Positions 1 through 7,481 of a stretch of DNA of 29,924 nucleotides are shown in pieces (the stretch's first letter is position 1; every line of letters starts with the position of its first letter). The stretch comes from HGM05232 sp036661515 (lineage in GTDB: Bacteria > Bacteroidota > Bacteroidia > Bacteroidales > Muribaculaceae), in assembly GCA_036661515.1 (NCBI GenBank), contig JAVWYO010000018.1, forward strand, positions 1-29,924, in the 5' to 3' direction. The notes under the pieces were generated by a model. The model did no database searches, had not been told where the DNA came from, and saw only the letters and a list, made by a program, of their open reading frames with translations. The position numbers and the translations under genes were made by a program.

Positions 1-68
<68 letters not shown>

Positions 69-73
69 CAAAG

Positions 74-109
74 AATAGAGGAGGTCAAAAACAATTGGCT
101 TCCTCTATT
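74..109 (+). terminator. Probable terminator hairpin after tRNA-His
   Basis: The 13-bp arms 74-86 and 97-109 pair with two G-U wobbles around a 10-base A-rich loop. The following run (TATTATAT) is U-rich but broken, so termination may be partial. The hairpin starts 5 bases after the tRNA and ends about 20 bases before the next promoter element. Confidence 0.5.
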
Positions 110-130
110 TATTATATAAGCAAGATTATA

Positions 131-138
131 TATATTTG
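131..138 (+). promoter_or_regulatory. Bacteroidota -7 element TATATTTG for the small gene at 146
   Basis: TATATTTG matches the Bacteroidota sigma-ABfr -7 consensus TAnnTTTG. The -33 region is poor: TTTA at 108-111, 19 bases upstream. If the start point lies about 5-7 bases past the element, the transcript begins at 143-145, giving an mRNA with almost no leader before the ATG at 146. Confidence 0.6.
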
Positions 139-145
139 CACTATT

Positions 146-367
146 ATGAAAAAGAAGATTACGTTTAATCAAGATGATTACATCAAGGCCAACCGCATTG
201 CAAGTCGGGAGGAAGAGATTGAAAGGCATGGACACCCCGTTTGTTACGGAAGAGTCCATAAGTCAAAAAAGATTTATGACCGTAAGAGAGTTAAGGCAGG
301 CAATAAGGACCTGCCTTATTTTTTTGTAATCACCTTATACAAGTACTCACACACAATATCTTATTAA
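146..367 (+). CDS. Small basic protein with an in-frame terminator; candidate nonstop-mRNA ribosome-rescue factor
   Basis: This 73-residue protein is rich in Lys and Arg. An N-terminal acidic-to-basic stretch (residues 9-28) is followed by HGHP (28-31) and a basic segment, RVHKSKKIYDRKR (36-48). I recognise it as a type of small conserved hypothetical protein seen in Bacteroidales but know no established function. The ATG at 146 is chosen because upstream in-frame codons run back into the tRNA and because a -7 element ends at 138. An 8-9 bp GC-rich hairpin with seven Ts (292-325) lies inside the frame, across codons 49-60. The stop codon is 40 bases past the T-run, so most transcripts should end without a stop. 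The 13 residues beyond the T-run are mostly hydrophobic or aromatic. Length, composition, HxP...RVxKxKK...YxRK order and nonstop arrangement recall E. coli ArfA (72 residues), but homology is unproven. A frameshift that moved the stop is the main alternative. Confidence 0.75.
   Translation: MKKKITFNQDDYIKANRIASREEEIERHGHPVCYGRVHKSKKIYDRKRVKAGNKDLPYFFVITLYKYSHTISY
292..325 (+). terminator. Intrinsic terminator located inside the coding frame
   Basis: A perfect 9-bp stem, TAAGGCAGG (292-300) with CCTGCCTTA (310-318), encloses the 9-base loop CAATAAGGA and is followed directly by seven Ts (319-325). This is the best-formed + strand terminator in the window. It lies before the stop codon (365-367) of the gene it would terminate. 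No other + strand gene starts between it and the convergent skp gene. Confidence 0.85.
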
Positions 368-372
368 GCAAA

Positions 373-410
373 ACAAGGGCTTCTACCATTTTATAAGTAG
401 AAGCCCTTGT
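373..410. terminator. Bidirectional terminator between convergent genes
   Basis: Perfect 14-bp arms, 373-386 and 397-410, enclose a 10-base AT loop. Read on the minus strand the stem is followed by TTTTGCTT, which suits the skp/ompH operon ending at 437. Read on the plus strand it is followed by ATTTT and would catch any read-through from the small gene. Confidence 0.8.
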
Positions 411-436
411 ATTTTAGGGTGCGTATCCGCAATCTT

Positions 437-943
437 TTATTTTAGGCCTAATTTTGCCTTTACAAGAGGTGTTATGTCTTGTGATGGTGCGCCTGAGTAA
501 ACTACTGCAGGGATTGAAAGATCGAAGATATATGTAAAGTTATTCTCTGCACCTACTGCCTTGATAGCTTTTTGAAGTTTTTCAGTGATAGGAGCAAGAA
601 GTGCCTCTTGTTGCTTTTGAAGATCTTGACTTGCCATTTGTTGGAAGTTTTGTATCTTAGTTTGATTTTCTTGTAGCTCTTGCATACGACGATCTTTGAT
701 AGATTGTGGTGTAGCAGCATCTAAAGCTTGAAAATCGGTATATTTTTTAGTAAATTCTTCTTGAAGTTTTTTGTATTCGTCCTCATATTTCTTAGAAACT
801 TCTACAAGTGTCTTCTCGGCTACTGCTTTTTCAGGCATTGTCTCAAAAATCTGCTGAGAATTCACATTACCAAACTTCAATGTTTGTGCGCAAAGGCACA
901 TAGGCACTGCGATTAGCGCAGTTAATAACAATTTCTTTATCAT
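437..943 (-). CDS. OmpH/Skp family periplasmic chaperone (distal copy)
   Basis: The 168-residue protein has a cleavable signal peptide (residues 1-19, ending CLCA-Q). A long charged, Lys/Glu/Gln-rich segment (about 45-130) predicts the coiled-coil tentacles of Skp, and a C-terminal beta-strand block follows (FTYIFDLSIPAVVYSG). Skp trimers hold unfolded outer-membrane proteins in the periplasm before BamA inserts them. It is the last gene of the minus-strand uppS-bamA-ompH-ompH cluster. The 66-base gap before it holds a possible internal promoter (997-1004). It is one of two diverged copies; pairs of this kind after bamA are usual in Bacteroidales. Confidence 0.92.
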   Translation of the reverse strand: MIKKLLLTALIAVPMCLCAQTLKFGNVNSQQIFETMPEKAVAEKTLVEVSKKYEDEYKKLQEEFTKKYTDFQALDAATPQSIKDRRMQELQENQTKIQNFQQMASQDLQKQQEALLAPITEKLQKAIKAVGAENNFTYIFDLSIPAVVYSGAPSQDITPLVKAKLGLK

Positions 944-996
944 TTCAATTTTTAATTTGTTTATTCTATCTCTTTTTTATTTTAGCATTTGCGCTA

Positions 997-1004
997 CAAA
1001 ATTA
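997..1004 (-). promoter_or_regulatory. Possible internal -7 element TAATTTTG between the two skp genes
   Basis: On the minus strand this octamer fits TAnnTTTG and lies 54 bases ahead of the distal skp start at 943. I find no good -33 partner, so it may be weak or fortuitous. The leader just downstream carries AATGCTAAAAT (979-989 in reverse), a motif repeated at the right end of the window. Confidence 0.3.
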
Positions 1005-1009
1005 CAATA

Positions 1010-1525
1010 TTATTTTGAATATCCTAATTTTGCTAATACATCATTACTAACATCAATCCTTGGTGAAGCAAAAACAATGCCTTCTGACGATGCTCTATCA
1101 AAAATCACTTGATAACCACGTTCTTCCGATACCTTCTTAACGGCATTATACACGTCATCTTGAATAGGCTTTACAAGCGATTGACGTTTCTTGAATAGTT
1201 CACCTTCTGGACCAAAGTATTTGTATCTCAACTCGGTCACTTCTTTCTCCTTTGCTACTATTTCTTGCTCTTTCTTCGACTTCTGATCATCGGTTAAGAA
1301 CACCATGTCGCTCTTGAAATTTTTATATAGCGTCTCACTCTCCTTTGCTTTTGCTTCAACCTCTTTCTGCCAGCGTTGAGAGATTTGATTAAGTTGCTCA
1401 TTTGCCATTTCATAAGCGGGAATATTCTTTAAAATATATTCCATATCAACAAGGGCAAACTTCTGTGCCGACGCTGTTCCTGCTAAAGCCATTATGGCTA
1501 CTAATACTAAAGCTATTCTCTTCAT
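1010..1525 (-). CDS. OmpH/Skp family periplasmic chaperone (proximal copy)
   Basis: The 171-residue protein has a signal peptide (1-20, ending ASA-Q) followed by KFALVDMEYIL, the usual start of the Skp body. Residues about 45-125 are almost continuously helical and charged (KEVEAKAKESE, KKEQEIVAKEKEV), and a strand block (YQVIFDRASSEGIVFA) ends the fold. It should chaperone outer-membrane proteins in the periplasm and hand them to BamA, whose gene ends 107 bases upstream in the same orientation. A near-consensus TATCTTAG (1573-1566, minus) in that gap could give extra transcription. It is diverged from the distal copy. Confidence 0.93.
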   Translation of the reverse strand: MKRIALVLVAIMALAGTASAQKFALVDMEYILKNIPAYEMANEQLNQISQRWQKEVEAKAKESETLYKNFKSDMVFLTDDQKSKKEQEIVAKEKEVTELRYKYFGPEGELFKKRQSLVKPIQDDVYNAVKKVSEERGYQVIFDRASSEGIVFASPRIDVSNDVLAKLGYSK

Positions 1526-1632
1526 AATATCTATTATTTTATTATTTGTAACTTCTTATTTGACGCTAAGATAACAAAATAGTTTACTTAAGATGATTTT
1601 TTTATGATATATTCTAAATTATAAACTCTTAG

Positions 1633-4251
1633 TTAGAATTCTTGTCCAAGCACAAAGTGGAAGTGACTACCTCCCTTTGTTCCATAAACGGTGTCAAATC
1701 CATAAGCCCAGTCAATACCCATCATACCAATCATTGGTAAGAAAATTCTCACACCAACTCCAGCCGAACGCTTGAGGTTGAAAGGTGCAAAGTCTTGTAA
1801 TTCAGACCATGAATTACCTCCCTCAAGGAATGCAAGTCCGTAGATTGTAGTTGACGGTTGCAACATGAATGGGAAGTGAAGTTCAAAGCAGAAACGTGTG
1901 TAAGCATATCCCTCTTTTCCCCATGGGGTCAATGCTCCATTGTCATATCCACGTAGGGCAATTGTCTCGGTTGCATAAGTGTAACTTCCGCTCATTCCAT
2001 CACCACCTACATAGAATGTTTCAAATGGTGACTTCAAATACTTATTATAGCTACCAAGAAGACCAATATCAGCACGCGTCATCATTACAAGCGTCCATTG
2101 TCCATCTGGGTCGGTAAGAGGAGTATAAGTACGAGCCTTGAATCTCAGTTTCCAATATTCAATCCACTTATATAGTTGCTTCTTCGAGTCAACGGTATTT
2201 GCTTCAGAAAGAGCCTTCCAATTTTTATCCTGCATCAACGACACTGGAGGTGTCATTTGAAAATTAATAGAGAACGAACTACCACGACGTGTATATAATG
2301 GATTGTCAATACTACTACGAGCAAGTGTTAAGCCAAGTACAATAGAATTAGATACACCATTGTTCATATAATAAAGATATTCCCAATTCTTTAAATAATA
2401 CCATTGATAGCTCAACTCGGCGGTAAACGTGAAGTAGTCATCTGGCCAGCTTAGACGCTTACCAAATCCTACTGTTATTCCTGCCATTTGCAACGTTTTG
2501 TGTGGGTCATAGGCATTCTCTATGTTACTTTGATAGTAATCATTTGAGCCATATCCATAGCCATATCCATAGCCATTACCTCCAGCATAAGGATTTGACC
2601 AATTGCTATTGTAATATGATGAGTTTACACCTGTTTGTCGTGAGTAATAAGCCGACACCGATAATGAGTTAGGACGTTTACCTCCAAACCAAGGGTCCAA
2701 GAACGAGACACTATATGATTGATAATATCGAGCATTAGTCTGTGCACTGACTGTGAATGTCTGACCTTCTCCTTGTGGAATTATACCTTTATAGCGAGAT
2801 GGGTTAAAGAGATTCTGAATAGAGAAATTTGTAAATTTCAAACTCAACTTACCAATAATACCCGTCTGTCCCCAACCAGCTGAGAACTCAATCTGGTCAT
2901 TAGCCTTCGATTCAAGATTAAACAAGATGTCAACAGTTCCATTCTCCTCATTAGGTTCAGGACGAATATCCATCTTCTCTGGGTCGAAATGCCCTGTTTG
3001 AGCAATTTCACGAGCCGAACGCATTAAGTCGGCCTTAGAAAATAATTGTCCTGGCTTCACGCGAAGTTCACGACGCACTACTTTCTCATATAATCTGTCA
3101 TTACCATTAATAACTACCTTATTAACTCGTGCTTGTGGACCCTCCATCATACGGAGTTCAAGAGCTACGGAGTCATTCTTTATATTCTGTTCAATAGGAA
3201 CAAGCTGATAGAAAAGATAACCGCGATTCATATACAAGTTAGACACAGCATCTTCATCTTCACTTGTACGCTTCGTTAGAAGTTTTTGATTATACACATC
3301 GCCAGGTTTGATTCCAAGTACATTATTAAGTACATCAGACGAATAAAGTGTGTTACCGACCCAATTAATATCAGAAATGTGATATTTCTTACCCTCTTCA
3401 AGAGTAATATACACATCAACCGACTTATCATTGAAATTTGCAACACTATCCTTTAGTATCTTAGCATCACGATATCCTTTTTCGTTGTATTTATCGAGGA
3501 TAAGCTGAATATCAGCATCAAAATCATCACGAACAAATTTTTTCTGTTTGAATAGATTAAGTATATAACCGTTTTCGTTGGTTTTTTTCATTACACGCTG
3601 AATAGCGCGATCGCCCATCACCTCATTGCCATCGATATATATCTTGTGTACCTTTACTTTATCATGCTTGTTAACAGAAATATCAACAATCATCTCATTT
3701 TCATGACTTATATCTTCCCTTTGAGCAATCTTTACATCAGCATTCTTGAAACCTTTTGCAGCATAATATTTTTCAATAATCTGCTTTGCACGAGTTGCAA
3801 TATTAGGCGTTATTTGGTTACCCTTCATCAATCCAAGACGCGCTTCAATATCATCTTTCTCGCCCTTCTTCATACCAAGATAATTGATTTGAGAGATTCT
3901 CGGTTGCTGGCGAAGTACTATCTCAATCCAGGCCTTGTCTCCATAAGTCTTTTCAACTCTGATTTGCACCTTAGAGAAAAGCCCTTGTCGCCAAAATCGT
4001 TTTGCCGCAGTGGTTAAACCGTCGCCAGGAATATCTATTTTATCTCCTAAAGAGAGACCTGAATAACCTATAATAATATAGTCCTCGTAGTTCTTAACAC
4101 CAGTAATTTTAATACCAGCGATTTCATACTTCTTGGGCATTCCTGAAAATATTATATTCGGGTTATAAATTGTATCTGTCACTTCTTGTGCATTAGCTGC
4201 ACTAAGACAGAAAGAAATTGCAATTATTAATAAGAGTAGCTTATTCCGCAT
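1633..4251 (-). CDS. bamA: BamA, outer-membrane protein assembly factor
   Basis: The protein has 872 residues from the ATG at 4251, where a clean signal peptide begins (MRNKLLLLIIAISFCLSAANAQ). An in-frame start at 4293 would add 14 residues that overlap uppS and sit badly ahead of the signal sequence. The N-terminal half carries tandem POTRA domains (for example KYEIAGIKITGVKNY and KVHKIYIDGNEVMGDRAIQRVM). The C-terminal half is an Omp85 16-strand barrel with an RGYDNG motif like the conserved VRGF/Y of lid loop 6, ending in Phe. BamA folds and inserts outer-membrane beta-barrels. An extracellular-loop region (about residues 559-568) contains a Gly-Tyr alternation encoded by a 12-base tandem repeat. 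It lies between uppS and two skp genes, the typical Bacteroidales order. Confidence 0.96.
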   Translation of the reverse strand: MRNKLLLLIIAISFCLSAANAQEVTDTIYNPNIIFSGMPKKYEIAGIKITGVKNYEDYIIIGYSGLSLGDKIDIPGDGLTTAAKRFWRQGLFSKVQIRVEKTYGDKAWIEIVLRQQPRISQINYLGMKKGEKDDIEARLGLMKGNQITPNIATRAKQIIEKYYAAKGFKNADVKIAQREDISHENEMIVDISVNKHDKVKVHKIYIDGNEVMGDRAIQRVMKKTNENGYILNLFKQKKFVRDDFDADIQLILDKYNEKGYRDAKILKDSVANFNDKSVDVYITLEEGKKYHISDINWVGNTLYSSDVLNNVLGIKPGDVYNQKLLTKRTSEDEDAVSNLYMNRGYLFYQLVPIEQNIKNDSVALELRMMEGPQARVNKVVINGNDRLYEKVVRRELRVKPGQLFSKADLMRSAREIAQTGHFDPEKMDIRPEPNEENGTVDILFNLESKANDQIEFSAGWGQTGIIGKLSLKFTNFSIQNLFNPSRYKGIIPQGEGQTFTVSAQTNARYYQSYSVSFLDPWFGGKRPNSLSVSAYYSRQTGVNSSYYNSNWSNPYAGGNGYGYGYGYGSNDYYQSNIENAYDPHKTLQMAGITVGFGKRLSWPDDYFTFTAELSYQWYYLKNWEYLYYMNNGVSNSIVLGLTLARSSIDNPLYTRRGSSFSINFQMTPPVSLMQDKNWKALSEANTVDSKKQLYKWIEYWKLRFKARTYTPLTDPDGQWTLVMMTRADIGLLGSYNKYLKSPFETFYVGGDGMSGSYTYATETIALRGYDNGALTPWGKEGYAYTRFCFELHFPFMLQPSTTIYGLAFLEGGNSWSELQDFAPFNLKRSAGVGVRIFLPMIGMMGIDWAYGFDTVYGTKGGSHFHFVLGQEF
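2548..2576. repeat. 12-base tandem repeat inside bamA (Gly-Tyr tract)
   Basis: The unit CCATATCCATAG occurs twice in full (2549-2560, 2561-2572), followed by CCAT. It encodes alternating Gly and Tyr on the minus strand. The unit is a multiple of three, so gain or loss of units would keep the frame. Confidence 0.85.
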
Positions 4252-4276
4252 ATCGTGTCGTGATGTATATATATCT

Positions 4277-5017
4277 TTATTTAACTTGCTCACTTATCTT
4301 GCCATATCGCCTTTCGCGCGACTGGTAGTCGATTATAGCTTCGCAAAAATCTTCTTGTGTAAAATCTGGCCAATAACGTGGCGAGAAATATAGCTCTGAA
4401 TAAGCAATTTGCCATAAGAGAAAATTACTTATTCTTAGGTCCCCTGCGGTGCGTATTAGCAAATCAGGATCGGGGATATTACGTGTCGTTAGATGATTAC
4501 TTATTACAGCATCATCTATGTCTCTAACTTCAAGTGTGCCATCTTTAACTTCTTGAGAAATGGCTCGAACTGCCTCTATGAGTTCCCATTTCGATGAATA
4601 GCTCAACGCTAAGTTGAGTACAAGTCCTGTGCAATGAGCGGTGTCGTTCATGCACTTATTAAGACGTTCTTGAGCAAATTTCGGCATTCGAGCAATATCA
4701 CCAATCATCGAAAGACGCGCATTCTTGCGTATCAATGTAGGCGTTTCTCGCTCAATAGCCACTACGATGAGGTTCATCAGCGCATCAACCTCTTCTTTAG
4801 GACGATTCCAATTCTCGGTAGAAAATGTGTAAAGTGTAAGATATTCTATCCCAATCTCTGAAGCGATTTCAGTGATTTGGCACACAGAATTCACACCCTC
4901 GAAATGACCTTGCGATCTATCGAGATTGCGCTCCTTTGCCCAACGTCCATTACCATCCATTATGATGGCTACATGACGTGGTAGATTACCTTTTTTTATT
5001 TTTTCTATCAATGACAT
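4277..5017 (-). CDS. uppS: Isoprenyl transferase (undecaprenyl diphosphate synthase)
   Basis: At 246 residues it is full length for the cis-prenyltransferase family. HVAIIMDGNGRWA carries the catalytic Asp (D21) that binds the FPP diphosphate. The family signatures GHFEGV, YLTLYTFSTENW, SYSSKWEL and DLLIRTAGDLRISNFLLWQ...SELYF follow in order. It condenses eight IPP units onto FPP to make the C55 lipid carrier for peptidoglycan, O-antigen and capsule synthesis. It is cytosolic and membrane-associated. It lies 28 bases after the DUF6089 gene and 25 bases before the bamA start, so cotranscription is likely. Confidence 0.96.
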   Translation of the reverse strand: MSLIEKIKKGNLPRHVAIIMDGNGRWAKERNLDRSQGHFEGVNSVCQITEIASEIGIEYLTLYTFSTENWNRPKEEVDALMNLIVVAIERETPTLIRKNARLSMIGDIARMPKFAQERLNKCMNDTAHCTGLVLNLALSYSSKWELIEAVRAISQEVKDGTLEVRDIDDAVISNHLTTRNIPDPDLLIRTAGDLRISNFLLWQIAYSELYFSPRYWPDFTQEDFCEAIIDYQSRERRYGKISEQVK

Positions 5018-5045
5018 TATATTTCGTTTCCACTTCTTTTCTATT

Positions 5046-5723
5046 TCAATCTACATAGTGACATTGCACGCATTTTTTGCTAAACTCATATGTTATCGTG
5101 AACATCATCGTTGAATACCAATCAGTATTCTTGAGGAATGAACTCGGTATATGGTTAAAATCGTCAGTGTCAAAACCATCTATCTTATCGCCAAAAACTT
5201 TGCGCATCGTAAACTCAAATCCAAGGTTTAATCGTTCCTTTAATTTGAACTTAACCCCCACCCCCATTGGGATATTTACTGCAAACGCAGTCTTCCCATT
5301 GCACGAAGCAAGCGTTGTGCCCACTCCTAATGCAAGATAAGGACATATCCGCTTTAAATGCTTATAGGAATACCCAAGTCCAAAATTGAAGAAGTTAAAC
5401 TCCATCATAGCTCCCAAGTCATAGACTTGTGATTTGAACTTATATGTTATCCCTGTTGGTAGCACATCACTGTAATCGGCTGAATTTCCACTCAGCCCAG
5501 CAGTGTATAAGTTAGCTTTAAGCGCCCATCTATAGTCAATTATGTAGCGGAACAATGCACCTCCAGCAAAGCCCGGATGCTTCAAGAAATTACTCTTGTT
5601 AACATCACCTAAATAACCACTCATGCCAAGTCCAGCACCTATTTCAAAACGATAGTCTTGTGCATGAAGAGTATTACTAAGTCCTATTATCATAAATACT
5701 AATATTGCCAATATTTTCTTCAT
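5046..5723 (-). CDS. DUF6089-type outer-membrane beta-barrel protein
   Basis: The 225-residue protein has a signal peptide (1-21, ending LHA-Q). Alternating strands rich in Gly, Tyr and Phe follow (FEIGAGLGMSGYLGDVN, FNFGLGYSYKHLK, LNLGFEFTMRKVFGD), consistent with a small 8-stranded outer-membrane barrel. DUF6089 proteins sit upstream of uppS-bamA in many Bacteroidota; their biochemical role is not established. The position here, at the head of the bamA cluster and 28 bases before uppS, supports a role in envelope assembly. No perfect TAnnTTTG element is seen directly upstream; TACGTTTT comes closest. Transcription from the DUF6242 gene 69 bases upstream is therefore possible. Confidence 0.85.
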   Translation of the reverse strand: MKKILAILVFMIIGLSNTLHAQDYRFEIGAGLGMSGYLGDVNKSNFLKHPGFAGGALFRYIIDYRWALKANLYTAGLSGNSADYSDVLPTGITYKFKSQVYDLGAMMEFNFFNFGLGYSYKHLKRICPYLALGVGTTLASCNGKTAFAVNIPMGVGVKFKLKERLNLGFEFTMRKVFGDKIDGFDTDDFNHIPSSFLKNTDWYSTMMFTITYEFSKKCVQCHYVD

Positions 5724-5792
5724 AGAGCTTTATTTTTCTTTATCTATTATAGAAAACGTATTTTGACAAGTAAAAGTATATTATTCTTCCTT

Positions 5793-7298
5793 TTATATCA
5801 CTGGTTTGAATGAAAGTCTATTAAGGACTCCCTTCCAAATATTATTCATCAACATTCCATTTTCAGCTTCGCCACCAAACATGTATATGTAAGGACAATC
5901 CCATGATGATGCTACGCCACGTGACAATCCCTGCTTTGAGACCATATACCACACCGGCAATTCAACAGAGGAAATGGCTTCCCAATTATCATAGCTACGT
6001 GCTGTAAGCGTGCTATTCGACACAATCGCTTGCGCATTTGAAAATGCTGGCATATATTCTGGCAACTGTAATAGATTATCACCTTTCTTCCAGTGAATAC
6101 CGCCATCAAGTGAAATATACACGTTCTTTGTAACCTTTCCTGCTTGGTCTCGGCCTCCAATAGCTATCCATGTAGTATGCTTAGTCGCAACCCAACGATT
6201 TTTATTAGTCTTGAAAGTAAAATATGGGAATAGTGCTACACCCTCACCTGGAGCTATCGGTGTATTGCTAATTTTCGCCCACGTTGTGCCATCAAAGCCC
6301 CAAGCATCTCCGACTACCTTACCAGCCTTATCAACACCACCAATAGTCATCACTTGTGGGCTAACACTCCACTCTGTGGTAAATGTAATCATAGGTGATG
6401 TACCTCTTATAGGGAAAGCATCATCGCAAAGAACTGGTGTGTAACCATCTTGACGTGGATATTCATCATGCTTATAATTTGCTCCTTCTTTTACTATCCC
6501 AAGTAGTTTATTGCCATAAGAACCAAGTAAAGAATAGAATGATACACCACAAGCGCTCCAAGATAGTCCATCTACCGAAGTATAAAGCGCTCCAGCGTCA
6601 GATAACATATATAGAGCATTATCAGTTGTTGTGAACGAATTAACGTTAGGAGTAAAACCAAGATTTACAATTGTCTTTGTCCATTTATTAGACGCTACAT
6701 TATCAGTAATTGACATTGCATAACGTCCCGATTCTTTTATAAAGCAATACACTTTACTGCCATATTCAACCGTCTTTTGAGCAAGTGGCTCACCAATACT
6801 TGGCAAATCACGACGCGCAAGCTGATTCCAGTAGAGCGAATCAGGCTTCATATTATGAACATTTACTTTTAGAGTATATGTGCGTTTGCTTAGTTTATCT
6901 TGAGAAACGACCTCTAATGTAACTCTTCCTGTAAAGTCAATAGAATCTTTAGGATTTTTAGCATAATCAATAGTAGAATCTTTCATCACAGTGCCACCAA
7001 TCACACGCAATGTAGCGCTGGAAAGAGTGGGCAACCCTATTGATAATACAAGTTTCTTAATTTTCGAACCTTTAGGCAAGGAGTCGGCATTAAATATTTC
7101 AGCATTATTTAAGTCAATAGTAAAGAATATAGAATCTAAATTCACAAGCACGCTTGTATCTTTAGCAAGTTTGAAAGATGTGACAGCAACATTCGATGAT
7201 GTTACTGTGGGCTCTTCCGCGATTTTTGAATCTTTACACGAAACTATCGATGCAATTAATATGCACAATAAAAAATATATTGGAAATCTTCTGTTCAT
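5793..7298 (-). CDS. DUF6242 family lipoprotein (beta-propeller-like)
   Basis: The 501-residue protein has a type II signal peptide with its lipobox at IVSC (lipid-modified Cys at about residue 21), so it is a lipoprotein, probably on the outer membrane. Residues about 40-150 form beta-rich repeats with conserved NADSLPKGSKI and YTLKV elements. From about 155 onward the sequence has repeated WxxI / GG-type blades (WTKTIVNLG, LSWSACG, MTIGGVDKAGKVVGDAWGF, WIAIGGRDQAGKVTKNVYISLDGGIHW, YMFGGEAENG), typical of a Kelch or sialidase-like propeller. The function of the family is unknown; glycan or protein binding would be a guess. A -7 element lies upstream at 7319-7326. Confidence 0.85.
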   Translation of the reverse strand: MNRRFPIYFLLCILIASIVSCKDSKIAEEPTVTSSNVAVTSFKLAKDTSVLVNLDSIFFTIDLNNAEIFNADSLPKGSKIKKLVLSIGLPTLSSATLRVIGGTVMKDSTIDYAKNPKDSIDFTGRVTLEVVSQDKLSKRTYTLKVNVHNMKPDSLYWNQLARRDLPSIGEPLAQKTVEYGSKVYCFIKESGRYAMSITDNVASNKWTKTIVNLGFTPNVNSFTTTDNALYMLSDAGALYTSVDGLSWSACGVSFYSLLGSYGNKLLGIVKEGANYKHDEYPRQDGYTPVLCDDAFPIRGTSPMITFTTEWSVSPQVMTIGGVDKAGKVVGDAWGFDGTTWAKISNTPIAPGEGVALFPYFTFKTNKNRWVATKHTTWIAIGGRDQAGKVTKNVYISLDGGIHWKKGDNLLQLPEYMPAFSNAQAIVSNSTLTARSYDNWEAISSVELPVWYMVSKQGLSRGVASSWDCPYIYMFGGEAENGMLMNNIWKGVLNRLSFKPVI

Positions 7299-7318
7299 TT
7301 TTATATTTTTAGAAACCG

Positions 7319-7326
7319 CAAAGTTA
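7319..7326 (-). promoter_or_regulatory. -7 element TAACTTTG for the DUF6242 gene
   Basis: TAACTTTG on the minus strand fits TAnnTTTG exactly and lies 20 bases ahead of the ATG at 7298, leaving a leader of about 14 bases. No clear -33 TTTG is found at the usual spacing. The rest of the 183-base gap (7299-7481) is plain AT-rich sequence, and I see no terminator for ribD there. Confidence 0.5.
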
Positions 7327-7481
7327 ACAACAAAATTCGTATAATTTGGCTATTTACGATTTTTGAATTGGTACCTTTTGATTCTTTAATTAAATTTCAC
7401 AGCGTAAAATTAATATTTAGGCTTTAATATACACTCACAATTCATAGATTATGACTTATTCTATCGCATTTTATAGTTTTT

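Noticed and set aside
3646..4017. 123-codon plus-strand ORF inside bamA
   Set aside because: It is antisense to the POTRA region, with no promoter or ribosome site and no recognisable motif: a shadow of the bamA reading frame.
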